A stretch of DNA of 64,000 bases, taken from positions 3,934,907 through 3,998,906 of the forward strand of contig NC_014933.1 in assembly GCF_000186225.1 (NCBI RefSeq). Reading direction: 5' to 3'. Every line of letters begins with the position of its first letter. Position 1 is the first letter of the stretch. A program made the translations under genes and the position numbers. The notes under the pieces were generated by a model. That model was not told where the DNA came from. It saw only the letters and a list, made by a program, of their open reading frames with translations, and ran no database searches. Of the stretch, positions 8,038 through 17,364 are shown piece by piece. The DNA comes from Bacteroides helcogenes P 36-108. Lineage in GTDB: Bacteria; Bacteroidota; Bacteroidia; Bacteroidales; Bacteroidaceae.

Positions 8038-8901
8038 ATGGTAAAAGTAGAAATAGACGAAGGTTCAGGCTTCTGCTTTGGAGTAGTCACCGCAATCAAT
8101 AAAGCAGAAGAAGAATTGACAAACGGAGGCACGTTGTATTGCCTTGGAGACATCGTACACAACAGCCGTGAAGTGGAGCGTCTGAAAGAAATGGGACTCA
8201 TCACCATCAATCATGATGAATTCAATCGTCTGCACAACGCCAAAGTATTGCTGCGTGCGCATGGAGAGCCACCGGAAACATACGCCATTGCCTGCCGGAA
8301 CAACATAGAAATAATAGATGCCACCTGCCCCGTAGTGCTCCGTTTGCAAAAGAAAATCAAACAAGAGTACGGACAGGAAGACGGAGGAGAAAAACAGATC
8401 GTCATATATGGCAAGAACGGGCATGCAGAAGTATTAGGTCTTGTGGGACAAACAGCCGGAGAAGCCATCGTTATCGAGAAACTGGAGGAGGCCAAAAAAC
8501 TGGATTTCAGCAGAAGCATCCGTCTTTATTCTCAAACCACCAAATCACTGGACGAATTCCAAGACATTGTAGAATACATAAAAAAGCATATATCACCGGG
8601 AGTTACTTTTGAGTATTACGATACCATCTGCCGGCAAGTAGCCAATCGTATTCCCAATATCCGCAGGTTCGCCGCCTCGCACGATCTGATATTCTTTGTA
8701 AGCGGTAAAAAAAGTTCCAATGGAAAAATGCTGTTCAGTGAGTGCAAGAAAGTAAACCCAAACTCACATCTGATAGACAGTGCCGAGGAGATAGACAACT
8801 CTCTGCTGGCCGGCATGAATTCCATAGGAGTGTGTGGAGCCACTTCCACTCCCAAATGGCTGATGGAAGAAATATCCGAAACCATAAAGTCAAGACTTTA
8901 A
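8038..8901 (+). CDS. ispH: 4-hydroxy-3-methylbut-2-enyl diphosphate reductase
   Basis: A 287-residue IspH from the ATG at 8038; an in-frame GTG at 8020 would add six residues absent from the conserved N-terminus, so I prefer 8038. The three [4Fe-4S] ligands are Cys13 (GFCFGV), Cys97 (DATCPVV) and Cys198 (DTICRQ), matching C12/C96/C197 of the E. coli enzyme. The conserved histidines in VHNSREV and AHGEPP are present. It catalyses the last step of the MEP isoprenoid pathway, making IPP and DMAPP. The products feed the polyprenyl synthase encoded nearby. Confidence 0.95.
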   Translation: MVKVEIDEGSGFCFGVVTAINKAEEELTNGGTLYCLGDIVHNSREVERLKEMGLITINHDEFNRLHNAKVLLRAHGEPPETYAIACRNNIEIIDATCPVVLRLQKKIKQEYGQEDGGEKQIVIYGKNGHAEVLGLVGQTAGEAIVIEKLEEAKKLDFSRSIRLYSQTTKSLDEFQDIVEYIKKHISPGVTFEYYDTICRQVANRIPNIRRFAASHDLIFFVSGKKSSNGKMLFSECKKVNPNSHLIDSAEEIDNSLLAGMNSIGVCGATSTPKWLMEEISETIKSRL

Positions 8902-8968
8902 AATAAAATGTAATACTTCTGGAACAGCAAATTAACGTAATTTATTAGTCAAGCCCTCAGCTTTTTAC

Positions 8969-8976
8969 TATCTTTG
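8969..8976 (+). promoter_or_regulatory. Promoter -7 box of pfkA
   Basis: TATCTTTG, 32 nt before the pfkA start, fits TAnnTTTG. It implies pfkA is transcribed separately from cmk-ispH. Confidence 0.6.
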
Positions 8977-9008
8977 CCCCACTATTAATACTAAACAAAA
9001 GGATTGTT

Positions 9009-9989
9009 ATGGGAATGGTTAAGTGTATCGGTATCCTGACCTCCGGAGGCGATGCTCCGGGAATGAATGCTGCCATACGTGCAGTGACACGCGCAGCTAT
9101 CTACAACGGACTCTCAGTAAAAGGCATATACAGAGGTTACAAAGGTTTAGTGACCGGCGAAATCAAAGAATTCAAAAGCCAGAATGTAAGTAATATCATA
9201 CAGTTGGGGGGCACAATTCTCAAGACCGCACGCTGCAAGGAATTTACCACTCCCGAAGGACGCCAGACTGCCTATGATAACATGAAAAGGGAAGGCATTG
9301 ACGCTCTGGTCATAATAGGCGGCGACGGCTCTCTCACGGGCGCACGCATCTTTGCGCAGGAATTTGACGTTCCCTGTATCGGATTGCCCGGAACTATCGA
9401 CAATGACCTTTACGGAACAGACACCACCATCGGATATGACACTGCTTTGAATACGATTCTGGATGCAGTCGATAAGATCCGTGATACCGCAACTTCGCAC
9501 GAACGGTTGTTCTTCGTTGAAGTAATGGGGCGTGACGCCGGCTTCCTTGCCCTGAACGGTGCAATCGCATCCGGTGCTGAGGCAGCCATCATACCGGAAT
9601 TCAGTACCGAAGTGGACCAACTGGAAGAGTTCATCAAGAATGGTTTCCGAAAATCAAAAAACAGCAGTATCGTGTTAGTGGCCGAAAGTGAACTGACCGG
9701 CGGAGCCATGCACTATGCAGAACGCGTGAAGAATGAGTATCCGGGATACGACGTGCGCGTAACCATCCTCGGACACCTGCAGCGCGGCGGAAGCCCCACG
9801 GCACACGACCGCATCCTTGCCAGTCGCCTGGGTGCAGCGGCAATCGATGCTATCATGGAAGGACAGCGCAATGTCATGATCGGCATTGAGCACGATGAAG
9901 TGGTTTATGTTCCTTTCACCAAAGCTATCAAGAATGACAAGCCCATCAAGAAAGATTTGGTAAATGTATTGAGAGAATTGTCTATCTGA
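9009..9989 (+). CDS. pfkA: ATP-dependent 6-phosphofructokinase
   Basis: A 326-residue bacterial-type PFK with GGDAPGMN at 13-20, GGDGS at 104-108, PGTIDND at 127-133 (catalytic Asp), MGRDAGFLA and [14 protein letters not shown] glycine follows GGD at 104-107 and a glycine precedes TIDND, both signatures of ATP-using enzymes (PPi-dependent ones have GGDD and PKTIDND). It commits fructose 6-phosphate to glycolysis. An alternative ATG two codons in (MVKCIG) is possible. Its 3' end faces the citrate synthase gene across a long inverted repeat. Confidence 0.96.
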   Translation: MGMVKCIGILTSGGDAPGMNAAIRAVTRAAIYNGLSVKGIYRGYKGLVTGEIKEFKSQNVSNIIQLGGTILKTARCKEFTTPEGRQTAYDNMKREGIDALVIIGGDGSLTGARIFAQEFDVPCIGLPGTIDNDLYGTDTTIGYDTALNTILDAVDKIRDTATSHERLFFVEVMGRDAGFLALNGAIASGAEAAIIPEFSTEVDQLEEFIKNGFRKSKNSSIVLVAESELTGGAMHYAERVKNEYPGYDVRVTILGHLQRGGSPTAHDRILASRLGAAAIDAIMEGQRNVMIGIEHDEVVYVPFTKAIKNDKPIKKDLVNVLRELSI

Positions 9990-10122
9990 TGCATGCCGGA
10001 TATATTTTTTCGCACGCACCTCATTATCCACAATAAGTATCGGCGATACTCTTGCTCCATAGCTTTAAAGTACGACAAATACAGTGAAGGCCTGCGAAAC
10101 TTAATAAAAACGACTGCTAAGG

Positions 10123-10198
10123 CTAAGCTTTAAAGATACTGACATTTATTCTTTCTACTACGGTGGAAAGAATAAATGTCAGTATCTTTAAAGCTTAG
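10123..10198. repeat. 33-bp perfect inverted repeat (probable bidirectional terminator)
   Basis: Arms at 10123-10155 and 10166-10198 are perfect reverse complements of 33 nt, with a 10-nt loop. It lies between the 3' ends of pfkA (plus) and the citrate synthase gene (minus), only 4 bp from the latter's stop, so a bidirectional terminator is the simplest role. The stem is much longer than other terminators in the window (10-18 bp) and has no pronounced T-run. The rest of the gap, 9990-10122, shows nothing else. Confidence 0.85.
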
Positions 10199-10201
10199 TA
10201 A

Positions 10202-11545
10202 TTACCGCTGCTTAATCGGTATATAAGGAGCCTCCTCCAACACATTCTTATAAGCCGGACGAATGATGCGTTTGCCTTCAAAGTTCAGTTCTTCGTTGCG
10301 ATGGGCACACCAACCTACAATACGCGCCATGGCAAACAGAGGGGTGAAGATTTCCTGGGGCAATCCAATCATTTCGTAAACAAAGCCCGAATAGAAATCA
10401 ACATTGCTCGAAACAGTTTTTCCGTTATTCTTCACACGCCCGAATACATCAATAGCACGCTCCTCCAGCAGTTCGAGGAAGGCGAACTCCCGTTCCTTAC
10501 CTTTTTCGCGGGCCAGATCGCGGGCCAGTTCCTTCAGAAGAATGGCACGGGGATCGGAAATAGTATAGACAGCATGACCGATACCATATATCAGACCGGA
10601 CTTGTTATAGACTTCCTTATTCAGCATCCGGGTAAAGTAGGTATCTATCTCATCCACATTGGTCCAGTCCCGGATATTTTCCTGCAGATGATGAAACATG
10701 TCGGCTACCTGGATATTGGCGCCTCCGTGAAGCGGGCCTTTCAAAGAGCCGATTCCTGCTGCAATAGCAGAATAAGTATCCGTTCCGGTAGAGGAAGTGA
10801 CACGTACGGTAAAAGTAGAGTTATTTCCACCACCGTGCTCTGCCTGTAACACCAGCAAGAGGTCGAGAGTACGGGCATCCAATTCTGTATAATCTTTTTT
10901 CAGCATATAGAGAAAATTTTCGGCAATGGAAACATCTTCACGCGGATGACGTATATGCAGCGACCGCCCATGAGTGGCATGACGAAGCATGTTGTAGGCA
11001 TAGGCTATGATAGTGGGAAATTTGGAAATCAGGTCAATGCTCTGACGCATCAGGTTGTCACGCGAGGTATCATCGGCAGCAGGATCAAAACGATACATTT
11101 CGAGCACACTGCGAGCCAGGATATTCATAATGTTATTCCCCTCGAGCTCAATGATGTTCATCTTGGTCTTTTGTTCCAACGGCATATTGTCGTTAATAAG
11201 TTCACGGAAAGAAGCAAGTTCCTCCTTGTCGGGCAATCGGCCCGAAAGCAAAAGATAGGCAACCTCCTCAAACCCGAAACGCTTCTCCTTGATGACGGCA
11301 CGAGCCAGATCCTCCACATCATAGCCGCGATAAAACAACTTACCGGGAATAGGTTTCAGGCCACCACCCGGAATACGTTCATACCCCACCACATTACCGA
11401 TTTTTGTCAGCCCCACCAGTACTCCTGTTCCGTCTTCATTACGCAGACCGCGCTTCACATCAAATTTCTTAAACAATTCATTCTCAATCCGGGCAGCTTC
11501 TTTCAAATCTTCGGAAAGCTTATAAATCAAATACTCTTTTTTCAT
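10202..11545 (-). CDS. gltA: Citrate synthase
   Basis: A 447-residue citrate synthase family protein. The catalytic residues are recognisable: His273 in GPLHGGAN, His324 in GIGHAVY and Asp383 in NVDFYSG, plus the conserved AEHGGGNNST block around 235-243. The ~60-residue N-terminal region before the core is longer than in the E. coli enzyme. It condenses oxaloacetate and acetyl-CoA; 2-methylcitrate synthase activity cannot be excluded by sequence, but its place downstream of icd and aconitase argues for citrate. Last gene of the aconitase-icd-citrate synthase operon, 25 bp after icd. Confidence 0.93.
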   Translation of the reverse strand: MKKEYLIYKLSEDLKEAARIENELFKKFDVKRGLRNEDGTGVLVGLTKIGNVVGYERIPGGGLKPIPGKLFYRGYDVEDLARAVIKEKRFGFEEVAYLLLSGRLPDKEELASFRELINDNMPLEQKTKMNIIELEGNNIMNILARSVLEMYRFDPAADDTSRDNLMRQSIDLISKFPTIIAYAYNMLRHATHGRSLHIRHPREDVSIAENFLYMLKKDYTELDARTLDLLLVLQAEHGGGNNSTFTVRVTSSTGTDTYSAIAAGIGSLKGPLHGGANIQVADMFHHLQENIRDWTNVDEIDTYFTRMLNKEVYNKSGLIYGIGHAVYTISDPRAILLKELARDLAREKGKEREFAFLELLEERAIDVFGRVKNNGKTVSSNVDFYSGFVYEMIGLPQEIFTPLFAMARIVGWCAHRNEELNFEGKRIIRPAYKNVLEEAPYIPIKQR

Positions 11546-11570
11546 GATATATATGTTTTAATACCGGGAA

Positions 11571-12719
11571 TCACCCCAAAATTCGTTCTACAATCTCCTC
11601 CGTAAATGCAGAAGTGGACAAAGAAACGCCGCCCGGCATAAAGCGGGCCAGGTCAGCAGTGGCACGGGCTTCCGTAAAGCTCTGTTCCAATGCCCGTTCT
11701 ATCAAAGCAGCGGGCTCATTCCAGCCCAAATGTTCGAGCATCATCACCGCAGAGAGAATAATGGAACAAGGGTTCACGATGTCCTTGCCTGCAATATCCG
11801 GGGCAGTGCCATGAGTAGCCTCAAAGATGGCATGTCCCGTCTTATAGTTTACATTGGCTCCGGGAGCAATGCCGATACCCCCCACCATGGCAGCCAATTG
11901 ATCAGATATGTAATCACCGTTCAGATTCAGAGTGGCCACCACGGAATATTCTTCAGGAATGAGTAATGTGTTTTGCAGAAAAGCATCGGCAATGCAGTCT
12001 TTTACGGTCAAACGTCCTTCAGCCAGTTCTTTGCCAAACTCGCGTTTCGCCAATTCGTATCCCCATTTCTTGAAACCTCCCTCGGTGAACTTCATTATGT
12101 TTCCCTTGTGCACCAATGTCACTGAAGGCAAATCATGCTCAAGTGCATACTTACAGGCCGCACGCACCAAACGCTCCGTTCCTTCTCTGGAAACGGGTTT
12201 GACACCGAACGAAGAAGTATCAGGAAAACGGACTTTTGTCACCCCCATTTCATCATGCAGAAAACGGTAAAACTTATCAGCTTCCGGCGTACCGGCCTCC
12301 CACTCGATACCGGCATAAATATCTTCCGTGTTTTCACGGAAGATGCACATATTTACTTTCCGTGGCTCCTTCACCGGAGAGACAATGCCTTTATACCATC
12401 GCACCGGACGCAGGCAGACATAAAGGTCAAGCGCCTGCCTCAACGCCACATTCAAAGAACGGATTCCACCACCGATCGGCGTCATCAGCGGCCCTTTGAT
12501 GCCGACTTTATAAGTACGGAAAGCTTCCATTGTCTCATCCGGCAGCCAGGACCCTGTCTCATTAAAAGCCCGTTCTCCGGCCAGCACTTCTTTCCATTCG
12601 ATGCCACGCTTATCGCCACAAGCTTTCTTGAGGGCAGCATCCACAACAGCCCGCATGGATGGAGTCACTTCTGCTCCTACTCCATCACCAGTAATAAAAG
12701 GTACAGTAATTTTTTCCAT
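11571..12719 (-). CDS. icd: Isocitrate dehydrogenase, probably NAD-preferring
   Basis: A 382-residue dimeric-type isocitrate dehydrogenase. The substrate serine region [13 protein letters not shown] (Ser88, matching E. coli Ser113) and the cofactor segment [11 protein letters not shown] (303-313) are clear. The E. coli NADP enzyme has Lys344-Tyr345 after HGTAP; here they are Asp308-Ile309, the same substitutions known to switch specificity to NAD, so I infer NAD preference even though such genes are usually labelled NADP-dependent. The residue aligning with E. coli Arg395 is retained, so this is not certain. It lies 3 bp after the aconitase stop and 25 bp before the citrate synthase gene. Confidence 0.93.
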   Translation of the reverse strand: MEKITVPFITGDGVGAEVTPSMRAVVDAALKKACGDKRGIEWKEVLAGERAFNETGSWLPDETMEAFRTYKVGIKGPLMTPIGGGIRSLNVALRQALDLYVCLRPVRWYKGIVSPVKEPRKVNMCIFRENTEDIYAGIEWEAGTPEADKFYRFLHDEMGVTKVRFPDTSSFGVKPVSREGTERLVRAACKYALEHDLPSVTLVHKGNIMKFTEGGFKKWGYELAKREFGKELAEGRLTVKDCIADAFLQNTLLIPEEYSVVATLNLNGDYISDQLAAMVGGIGIAPGANVNYKTGHAIFEATHGTAPDIAGKDIVNPCSIILSAVMMLEHLGWNEPAALIERALEQSFTEARATADLARFMPGGVSLSTSAFTEEIVERILG

Positions 12720-12722
12720 ATT

Positions 12723-14960
12723 CTATCGCGCATTAAGTGCAGAGCCGGCACGGAACCAGATTATCTGCTGTTCATTATACGTATGTTGTACTTCGAAGCT
12801 CTCTTTTGTACCGTCCTCATGCTGAAGAACTACTTTCAAGTTCTGTCCGGGAACAAAATCATCCAGTCCGACGACGGACAGCAAATCATGCTCCCGTATT
12901 CTGTCGTAATCGGCTTTATCCATGAAAGTCAAGGCCAGCATGCCTTGCTTCTTCAGATTGGTTTCATGGATGCGGGCAAAACTCTTCGCCAGAATGACTC
13001 TCACATTCAGGAAGCGCGGTTCCATAGCAGCATGTTCGCGGCTGGAACCTTCACCGTAGTTTTCTTCCGCCACAACAATGGAAGGAATTCCGGCGGATTT
13101 ATAAACTCCGGCTGTACCGGACACTGTTCCATAAGTATTGGAGAGGCGATTCCAAACCTTATTGGTTTCTCCATTAAAGGCATTGACAGCTCCCATCAAC
13201 AAATTTTCCGAAATATTCTCCAGATGCCCCCGGAAACGGAGCCATGGACCGGCCATTGAAATGTGATCCGTAGTACACTTTCCCCGTACTTTAATCAAGA
13301 GAGGCATATCCAATAGATCTGCGCCGTCCCATGCAGGAAAAGGAGTCAATAGCTGTAAACGACGCGAGTTCGGATCGACACTAATGTCATTCCTATCACC
13401 GGTGGGAGCAATATAGCCTTCGCGTCCGGAGGAAAAACCTTTTAACGGCAATTCTTCACCCACAGGCTCCGAAAGCATCACTCTTTTACCTTGGTCATTC
13501 ACCAAAGTATCTTTCAAAGGATTGAAACAAAGATCACCGGCAATGGTCAATGCCATCGTCAGCTCCGGTGAAGCCACATAAGCATAGGTGTTGGGATTGC
13601 CGTCCGCGCGCTTGGCAAAATTCCGGTTGAAAGAAGTCACGATAGAATTCCTGCGCTCCGTACTATCCGTGCAACGCTTCCACTGCCCGATACACGGACC
13701 ACAGGCATTTGCCATGATGGTAGCGCCTATTTCCTCAAAAGCACCCATCATACCGTCACGTTCAGCCGTTGAACGTATCTGTTCCGAACCGGGATTGACA
13801 ATCAAAGTACCTGCTACACTCAGTCCTTTCATTTTCACTTGACGAGCCAAAGAAGCGGCACGACTCAAATCCTGATAAGAGGAATTAGTACACGAACCGA
13901 TTAATCCCACTTCCATTTTACGGGGATAATCATTAAGTACCACCTTTTCGGCAAATTCGGAAATCGGAGTGGCGGCATCCGGCGTGAACGGTCCATTAAT
14001 ATAGGGCTCCAACAACGAAAGATCAATCTCAATGATCCGGTCGTAATGCATTTCAGGATTTGCAAGGACATTGTCATCCGGACGAAGATCAGCAGCCACG
14101 GCATCGGCCATCGCAGCAACTTCTTCCCTGCCGGTAGCTTTCAGATAAGCCGCCATACGTTCGTCATAAGGAAACAAAGAAGTAGTTGCTCCCACCTCTG
14201 CCCCCATGTTGCAAATGGTTGCCTTTCCTGTGGCAGACAGACACTCTGTGCCCGGACCAAAATATTCTATAATGGCATTAGTCGCCCCTTTAACGGTCAG
14301 AATACCTGCCAACTTCAATATGACATCTTTCGGAGCAGCCCAGCCACTCAATTTGCCGGTCAAATGTACTCCAATCAAACGAGGCATCTTCAATTCCCAT
14401 TCCATTCCCGTCATTACGTCCACCGCATCGGCTCCCCCCACACCGATGGCTATCATACCCAAACCACCGGCATTAGGAGTATGAGAATCAGTACCCACCA
14501 TCATTCCACCGGGGAAAGCGTAGTTCTCCAGCACCACCTGATGGATGATGCCTGCACCCGGCTGCCAAAAACCGATACCGTAGCGGGAAGATACATCACG
14601 AAGAAAATCATAGACTTCCTTGTTCGTATTCGTAGCCGTGGCAATATCTTCTTCAGCCCCTTTATAGGCCTGTATCAAATGATCGCAATGCACGGTCGAA
14701 GGAACCGCAACCTGTTCACGCCCTGCATTCATAAATTGCAGCAAGGCCATCTGGGCTGTGGCATCCTGCATAGCCACACGATCGGGGCGGAAATTCACAT
14801 AGTCTTCTCCACGCTTGTATCTTTTTACTTCCTTATACAAATGGACATACAAAATCTTTTCTGCTAACGTCAGCGGATGTCCTAATACAGCCCGCACACA
14901 TTCTATCTTTTTTGCATAATCTGCATAAAAAGCTTTAAGCATCGCTAAATCATAAACCAT
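12723..14960 (-). CDS. acnA: Aconitate hydratase, mitochondrial-like type
   Basis: A 745-residue aconitase from the ATG at 14960 (MVYDLAML); an in-frame ATG two codons upstream, at 14966, is possible. The [4Fe-4S] ligands are Cys357 (GSCTNSS), Cys420 and Cys423 (ACGPCIGQW). The motifs [13 protein letters not shown] and [14 protein letters not shown] of the swivelling domain are intact. The layout resembles mitochondrial aconitase more than E. coli AcnA or AcnB. It isomerises citrate to isocitrate. It is the first gene of the operon and the other two proteins act directly before and after it in the pathway. Confidence 0.94.
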   Translation of the reverse strand: MVYDLAMLKAFYADYAKKIECVRAVLGHPLTLAEKILYVHLYKEVKRYKRGEDYVNFRPDRVAMQDATAQMALLQFMNAGREQVAVPSTVHCDHLIQAYKGAEEDIATATNTNKEVYDFLRDVSSRYGIGFWQPGAGIIHQVVLENYAFPGGMMVGTDSHTPNAGGLGMIAIGVGGADAVDVMTGMEWELKMPRLIGVHLTGKLSGWAAPKDVILKLAGILTVKGATNAIIEYFGPGTECLSATGKATICNMGAEVGATTSLFPYDERMAAYLKATGREEVAAMADAVAADLRPDDNVLANPEMHYDRIIEIDLSLLEPYINGPFTPDAATPISEFAEKVVLNDYPRKMEVGLIGSCTNSSYQDLSRAASLARQVKMKGLSVAGTLIVNPGSEQIRSTAERDGMMGAFEEIGATIMANACGPCIGQWKRCTDSTERRNSIVTSFNRNFAKRADGNPNTYAYVASPELTMALTIAGDLCFNPLKDTLVNDQGKRVMLSEPVGEELPLKGFSSGREGYIAPTGDRNDISVDPNSRRLQLLTPFPAWDGADLLDMPLLIKVRGKCTTDHISMAGPWLRFRGHLENISENLLMGAVNAFNGETNKVWNRLSNTYGTVSGTAGVYKSAGIPSIVVAEENYGEGSSREHAAMEPRFLNVRVILAKSFARIHETNLKKQGMLALTFMDKADYDRIREHDLLSVVGLDDFVPGQNLKVVLQHEDGTKESFEVQHTYNEQQIIWFRAGSALNAR

Positions 14961-15080
14961 AACCACTTATTTTTTAGTTTTTCATTATTGTAAAGATTAC
15001 AAATTAATATTATAAACAAAAGAAAAGAGCAATTTGTTTAACAAAATAAAGCATTTCTTCCCTCAAAAGCGAGGAATGAT

Positions 15081-15088
15081 TACCTTTG
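15081..15088 (+). promoter_or_regulatory. Promoter -7 box, nearly leaderless helicase transcript
   Basis: TACCTTTG, a full match to TAnnTTTG, ends only 4 nt before the ATG of the helicase gene. The start of transcription should therefore fall at or inside the start codon region, giving a leaderless or nearly leaderless mRNA, or translation begins further downstream. Confidence 0.6.
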
Positions 15089-15092
15089 CAAC

Positions 15093-17048
15093 ATGAAAGA
15101 ACAAGATACAAGCAGCCCTACCATACATCTTCAACAGCAGCAGCTTTTATTGCGCATGGAATATGAGTTTGAAAAAGAAGAATTCAGACGGCAGACGGAA
15201 AATATGGGTGTGGCCCGAAAAGTCAAACGGGGGCTTTGCTGGTATCCTGCTTCTTCGGGACGAAGTTATTATAATTCTCTGAATCAATTGGTAATAGAAG
15301 TCACCCACACGGAAGATACCGATATAGAGCACTGCTTCGAATTCGGCCGTCCCGTCTGCTTCTTCCGCCAGTCTGCCGACGGCAAGATTACTTATATGAA
15401 CTTCACCGCCACCGTCAGCTATGCCGATGAGGGGCGTATGGTGGTCGTGATGCCCGGAACCGGTGCAGTCATGGAAGTGCAGGCAGCGGACAACCTCGGC
15501 GTGCAGCTTTACTTCGACGAAACCTCCTACCGCACCATGTTCGAGGCGCTGGAAGACACCCTTCGCGCCAAGGGAAACCGCCTTGCCGAACTGCGGGACA
15601 CGCTGTTAGACACCTCCAAAGCCAAATTCCGCGAGCTCTACCCCGTGCGCTTCCCATGGCTGAACGCCACGCAGGAGTCGGCGGTGAACAAGGTGCTGTG
15701 CACCCGCGACGTGGCCATCGTACACGGCCCTCCGGGAACGGGCAAGACCACCACCCTCGTAGAAGCCATCTATGAGACGCTGCACCGCGAACCGCAGGTC
15801 ATGGTCTGCGCCCAGAGCAACACCGCCGTGGACTGGATTTCGGAGAAGCTCGTGGACCGCGGAGTCAACGTGCTGCGCATCGGCAATCCTACCCGCGTCA
15901 ACGATAAGATGCTCTCCTTCACCTACGAACGCCGCTTCGAGAGCCACTCTCTCTACACCGAGCTGTGGAGCATCCGCCAGGAACTACGCCAACTGCAAGG
16001 CAAGACCCGCCGTGGCAGCTACGACGAGCGCGAGGGCGTGCGCAGCCGCATAAGCCGCCTGCGCGACCGCGCCACCGCCTTGGAACTGCAAATCAACGCC
16101 GAACTCTTCGACAGCGCCCACGTCATCGCCTCCACCCTCGTGGGCAGCAACCACCGTCTGCTCAGCGGACACCGCTTCGGCACACTCTTCATCGACGAAG
16201 CCGCCCAAGCCCTGGAAGCCGCCTGCTGGATAGCCATCCGCAAGGCAGACCGCGTAATCTTGGCAGGCGACCACTGCCAACTGCCGCCCACCGTGAAGTG
16301 TCCCGAAGCCGCCCGTGGAGGACTGGAACGCACACTCATGGAGACCGTAGCCGCCGCCAAACCCACCGCCGTGTCCCTGCTGAAGATGCAATACCGGATG
16401 CACGAGGACATCATGCGCTTCTCTTCAGAATGGTTCTATAACGGTGAGCTGAAAGCCGCACCCGAAGTACGCCACCGGGGTATATTGGACTGGGACACGC
16501 CCATTTGCTGGATTGACACCTCGGAAATGAACTTCAAAGAGGAGTTTGTGGGAGAAACCTTCGGACGCATCAACAAGGAAGAGGCCAACCTTTTGCTGCA
16601 AGAGTTGGAGGCTTATATCCTGCGCATCGGAGGAAAACGGATTCTGGAGGAACAAATAGACTTCGGACTGATTTCTCCTTACAAGGCACAAGTTCAGCAT
16701 TTGCGGAACAAGATAAAGACGAGCGCCGCCCTGCGTCCCTACCGCAGCCTGCTGACGGTGAATACCGTGGACGGCTTTCAGGGACAAGAACGCGACGTGA
16801 TCTTCATCAGTCTGGTACGCGCCAACGAGGACGGGCAAATCGGCTTCCTCCACGACCTGCGCCGCATGAACGTGGCCATCACCAGAGCACGCATGAAGCT
16901 GGTCATACTGGGAGAGGCAGACACGCTGAACCGGCATGCATTCTACAAAAAACTGATGGAATATATCAAGGAGCAGGGCGGGGTGAAACGTGCGGAACGG
17001 CTCGAAGAAAACAAAGCGGACAGCAACGGGGAAAATCCGATGGAATGA
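15093..17048 (+). CDS. UPF1/SMUBP2-like superfamily 1B helicase (AAA domain protein)
   Basis: A 651-residue protein with an N-terminal beta-rich region (about 1-180) and a full SF1 helicase core: Walker A GPPGTGKTT at 212-220, Walker B FIDEAAQ at about 366-372, motif III GDHCQLPPT at 392-400, motif IV QYRMHE at 433-438, motif V DGFQGQERD near 575, and motif VI NVAITRAR near 605. This is the DNA2/NAM7/IGHMBP2 family, ATP-driven 5'-3' translocases on RNA or DNA; the exact substrate is unknown. The middle of the gene (from about 15.35 kb) is clearly richer in G+C than its first 250 bp. The last 50 residues are charged and probably disordered. A 22-bp tandem repeat follows the stop. Confidence 0.9.
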   Translation: MKEQDTSSPTIHLQQQQLLLRMEYEFEKEEFRRQTENMGVARKVKRGLCWYPASSGRSYYNSLNQLVIEVTHTEDTDIEHCFEFGRPVCFFRQSADGKITYMNFTATVSYADEGRMVVVMPGTGAVMEVQAADNLGVQLYFDETSYRTMFEALEDTLRAKGNRLAELRDTLLDTSKAKFRELYPVRFPWLNATQESAVNKVLCTRDVAIVHGPPGTGKTTTLVEAIYETLHREPQVMVCAQSNTAVDWISEKLVDRGVNVLRIGNPTRVNDKMLSFTYERRFESHSLYTELWSIRQELRQLQGKTRRGSYDEREGVRSRISRLRDRATALELQINAELFDSAHVIASTLVGSNHRLLSGHRFGTLFIDEAAQALEAACWIAIRKADRVILAGDHCQLPPTVKCPEAARGGLERTLMETVAAAKPTAVSLLKMQYRMHEDIMRFSSEWFYNGELKAAPEVRHRGILDWDTPICWIDTSEMNFKEEFVGETFGRINKEEANLLLQELEAYILRIGGKRILEEQIDFGLISPYKAQVQHLRNKIKTSAALRPYRSLLTVNTVDGFQGQERDVIFISLVRANEDGQIGFLHDLRRMNVAITRARMKLVILGEADTLNRHAFYKKLMEYIKEQGGVKRAERLEENKADSNGENPME

Positions 17049-17059
17049 TTGCCCGACAG

Positions 17060-17155
17060 CACCCGCACCGAGGAACAACAACACCCACACCGAGGAACAA
17101 CAACACCCACACCGAGGAGCAACAACACCCGCACCGAGGAGCAACAACACCCGCG
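17060..17155 (+). repeat. 22-bp tandem repeat, about 4.4 copies
   Basis: Units begin at 17060, 17082, 17104 and 17126, with a partial fifth from 17148. The core is CACCC(G/A)CACCGAGGA(A/G)CAACAA; units differ only at two positions. The array lies just past the helicase stop codon. As 22 is not a multiple of three, it does not encode a simple peptide repeat. It looks like a slippage-prone minisatellite. Confidence 0.9.
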
Positions 17156-17219
17156 GCAAAGGCAATCCGCAGCGGTGGCGGCAGAAGCGGGCAGCCTTCC
17201 GTTGACGGAATACACACAA

Positions 17220-17271
17220 GAAAGAGGGATATGTCAGGGCTTAAACAAGCATTCTGACACATCCCTCTTTC
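17220..17271 (+). terminator. Hairpin terminator after the helicase gene
   Basis: Arms GAAAGAGGGATATGTCAG and CTGACACATCCCTCTTTC (18 nt, one mismatch) enclose a 16-nt loop. It is the likely end of the helicase transcript, about 170 nt after the stop, and may also serve the opposite strand. Confidence 0.65.
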
Positions 17272-17290
17272 GTTTCCAATGAGAGGATGT

Positions 17291-17358
17291 TTTCAGGCGC
17301 GGATTACGCGAATTTCACGGAATTTCATTTATATTCTCCGTGAAATCCGCGCCTGAAA
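17291..17358. repeat. Interspersed inverted repeat (AGGCGCGGATTACGCG family), copy 1
   Basis: TTTCAGGCGCGGATT at 17291 is mirrored by its reverse complement ending at 17358, with further pairing of TTTCACGGA/TCCGTGAAA around the loop. The same 20-bp core recurs in the copy at 19870-19942. It lies 6 bp past the 3' end of the MalY-like gene and may double as its terminator. Confidence 0.75.
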
Positions 17359-17364
17359 TATATC

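Noticed and set aside
12135..13259. Long open frame (374 codons) on the plus strand opposite icd and aconitase
   Set aside because: It is antisense to two strongly supported enzymes with intact catalytic motifs, and its product shows no known domain or plausible composition.
17060..17155. Possible CRISPR array in the 22-bp tandem repeats
   Set aside because: The units are directly adjacent with no unique spacers and no cas genes are nearby.
16425..17219. 264-codon minus-strand open frame over the helicase 3' end and the 22-bp repeat
   Set aside because: It is a shadow of the GC-rich helicase gene; its Cys/Leu/Val-rich repeats come from reading the tandem repeat in another frame.
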